Assembly: GCA_027484495.1 (NCBI GenBank)
Contig: JAIXSW010000444.1
Span: 1 to 7,190, forward strand
Length of the DNA stretch: 7,190 bases
Direction: 5' to 3'
From: Gammaproteobacteria bacterium
Lineage (GTDB): Bacteria; Pseudomonadota; Gammaproteobacteria; Enterobacterales; Alteromonadaceae
The notes beneath the pieces were generated by a model that saw only the letters and a program-made list of their open reading frames with translations, had not been told where the DNA came from and searched no databases. A program made the position numbers and the translations under genes. Positions within the stretch are counted from its first letter, which is position 1; every line of letters begins with the position of its first letter. Shown here piece after piece: positions 6,956 through 7,190 of this stretch.

Positions 6956-6989
6956 TGGTCAACCACAGCGGGCCTGCTAACGTTGACCA
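6956..6989. repeat. Weak 8-bp inverted repeat
   Basis: TGGTCAAC (6956-6963) and GTTGACCA (6982-6989) are exact reverse complements separated by 18 bp. The arms are short and the spacing long, so chance is possible. It ends just before the second direct-repeat copy. Confidence 0.35.
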
Positions 6990-6996
6990 CCGACTG

Positions 6997-7031
6997 TTTT
7001 GGAAATTTATTTAAATCGTCACTTTGTGCCA
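6997..7031 (+). repeat. 35-bp direct repeat, copy 2
   Basis: This is the partner of 6724-6758, with five substitutions and no gaps. After position 7031 the similarity falls away, which sets the right boundary of the repeat. Confidence 0.65.
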
Positions 7032-7066
7032 GCAGCTGACGCTTGAAAGATATGCGCTGACTTTCT

Positions 7067-7143
7067 GTACGGCGGCGCTACGCTTGCACGTACCTACTCA
7101 CAGAATGAGAGAGTAGGTATCGGCAAGCAAAGCGCCGCCGTAC
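7067..7143. repeat. 77-nt imperfect hairpin element
   Basis: Two 33-bp arms (7067-7099 and 7111-7143) match at 28 positions around an 11-nt loop. Outer arms begin GTACGGCGGCGCT and end AGCGCCGCCGTAC; inner arms are GTACCTACTC-like and GAGTAGGTA. The five mismatches fall in two internal bulges, one of three and one of two bases. The form fits a REP-like or miniature inverted-repeat element. No T-run follows on either strand, so it is not an obvious terminator. Confidence 0.75.
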
Positions 7144-7190
7144 GATCGCCGTCAAGATACATCACCTATCAAATGTCAGCTAACAGCTCA

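Larger units (their letters stand above)
6588..7190. other. 603-bp intergenic region without a credible gene
   Basis: No open frame here looks like a protein. The minus-strand frame 6649-6990 owes its length to repeats and its translation contains the spurious peptide VGWVERSETH. The region holds the proposed tetR promoter and operators (6601-6681), an inverted repeat (6696-6720), a 35-bp direct repeat (6724 and 6997), a REP-like pair (6795-6873), a weak dyad (6956-6989) and a 77-nt hairpin (7067-7143). I see nothing identifiable in 6874-6955 or 7144-7190. Confidence 0.8.

Noticed and set aside
6649..6990. Minus-strand 113-codon frame read as a gene
   Set aside because: It runs through the palindromes and the REP-like units, its translation includes the known false signature VGWVERSETH, and it has no family resemblance or convincing ribosome-binding site.
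6724..7143. CRISPR array or other regular repeat array
   Set aside because: There are only two copies of the 35-bp direct repeat, spaced 238 bp apart, and the other repeats are unrelated hairpins. No regular repeat-spacer pattern exists.

Overview
This 7.2-kb window looks like ordinary chromosome from a Gram-negative bacterium, most likely a gammaproteobacterium. The reasons are an outer-membrane TonB-dependent receptor, an RND efflux pump with a lipoprotein adaptor, and palindromic repeats whose minus-strand reading gives the familiar spurious peptide 'VGWVERSETH'. A Rheinheimera/Alishewanella-like relative is possible, but that is a guess from general resemblance and was not tested.

Left part (1-1653): the 3' portion of a plus-strand TonB-dependent receptor gene (1-1509), cut by the window edge, followed by a strong intrinsic terminator. 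A 144-bp gap separates it from the convergent efflux operon.

Centre (1654-6587, minus strand): a three-gene unit read right to left. It comprises a TetR-family regulator (6587-5952), a periplasmic adaptor lipoprotein (5837-4737) and an RND inner-membrane pump (4740-1654). Adaptor and pump overlap by 4 bp (ATGA), so they are almost certainly co-transcribed and translationally coupled. No outer-membrane channel gene is present; the adaptor carries an R-x3-L-x6-S hairpin-tip motif, so it probably borrows a TolC-type channel encoded elsewhere. The pump resembles the TriC-like branch of the HAE1 family, with Arg at the position that is Lys in AcrB transmembrane segment 10.

Right part (6588-7190): 603 bp without a credible gene, but dense in structure. 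Next to tetR are a plausible promoter and two copies of a 19-bp dyad (ATCTGAA-N5-TTCAGRT) centred 52 bp apart, which I propose as the TetR operators. Beyond that lie a perfect 10-bp inverted repeat, a 35-bp direct repeat bracketing about 240 bp, an inverted pair of REP-like hairpins whose stems differ by compensating changes, and a 77-nt hairpin element near the right edge.

Working model (inference): TetR represses its own promoter and hence the whole tetR-adaptor-pump operon, and a pump substrate relieves repression. I did not find an undescribed system. The best leads are the paired operators and the repeat-rich intergenic block.
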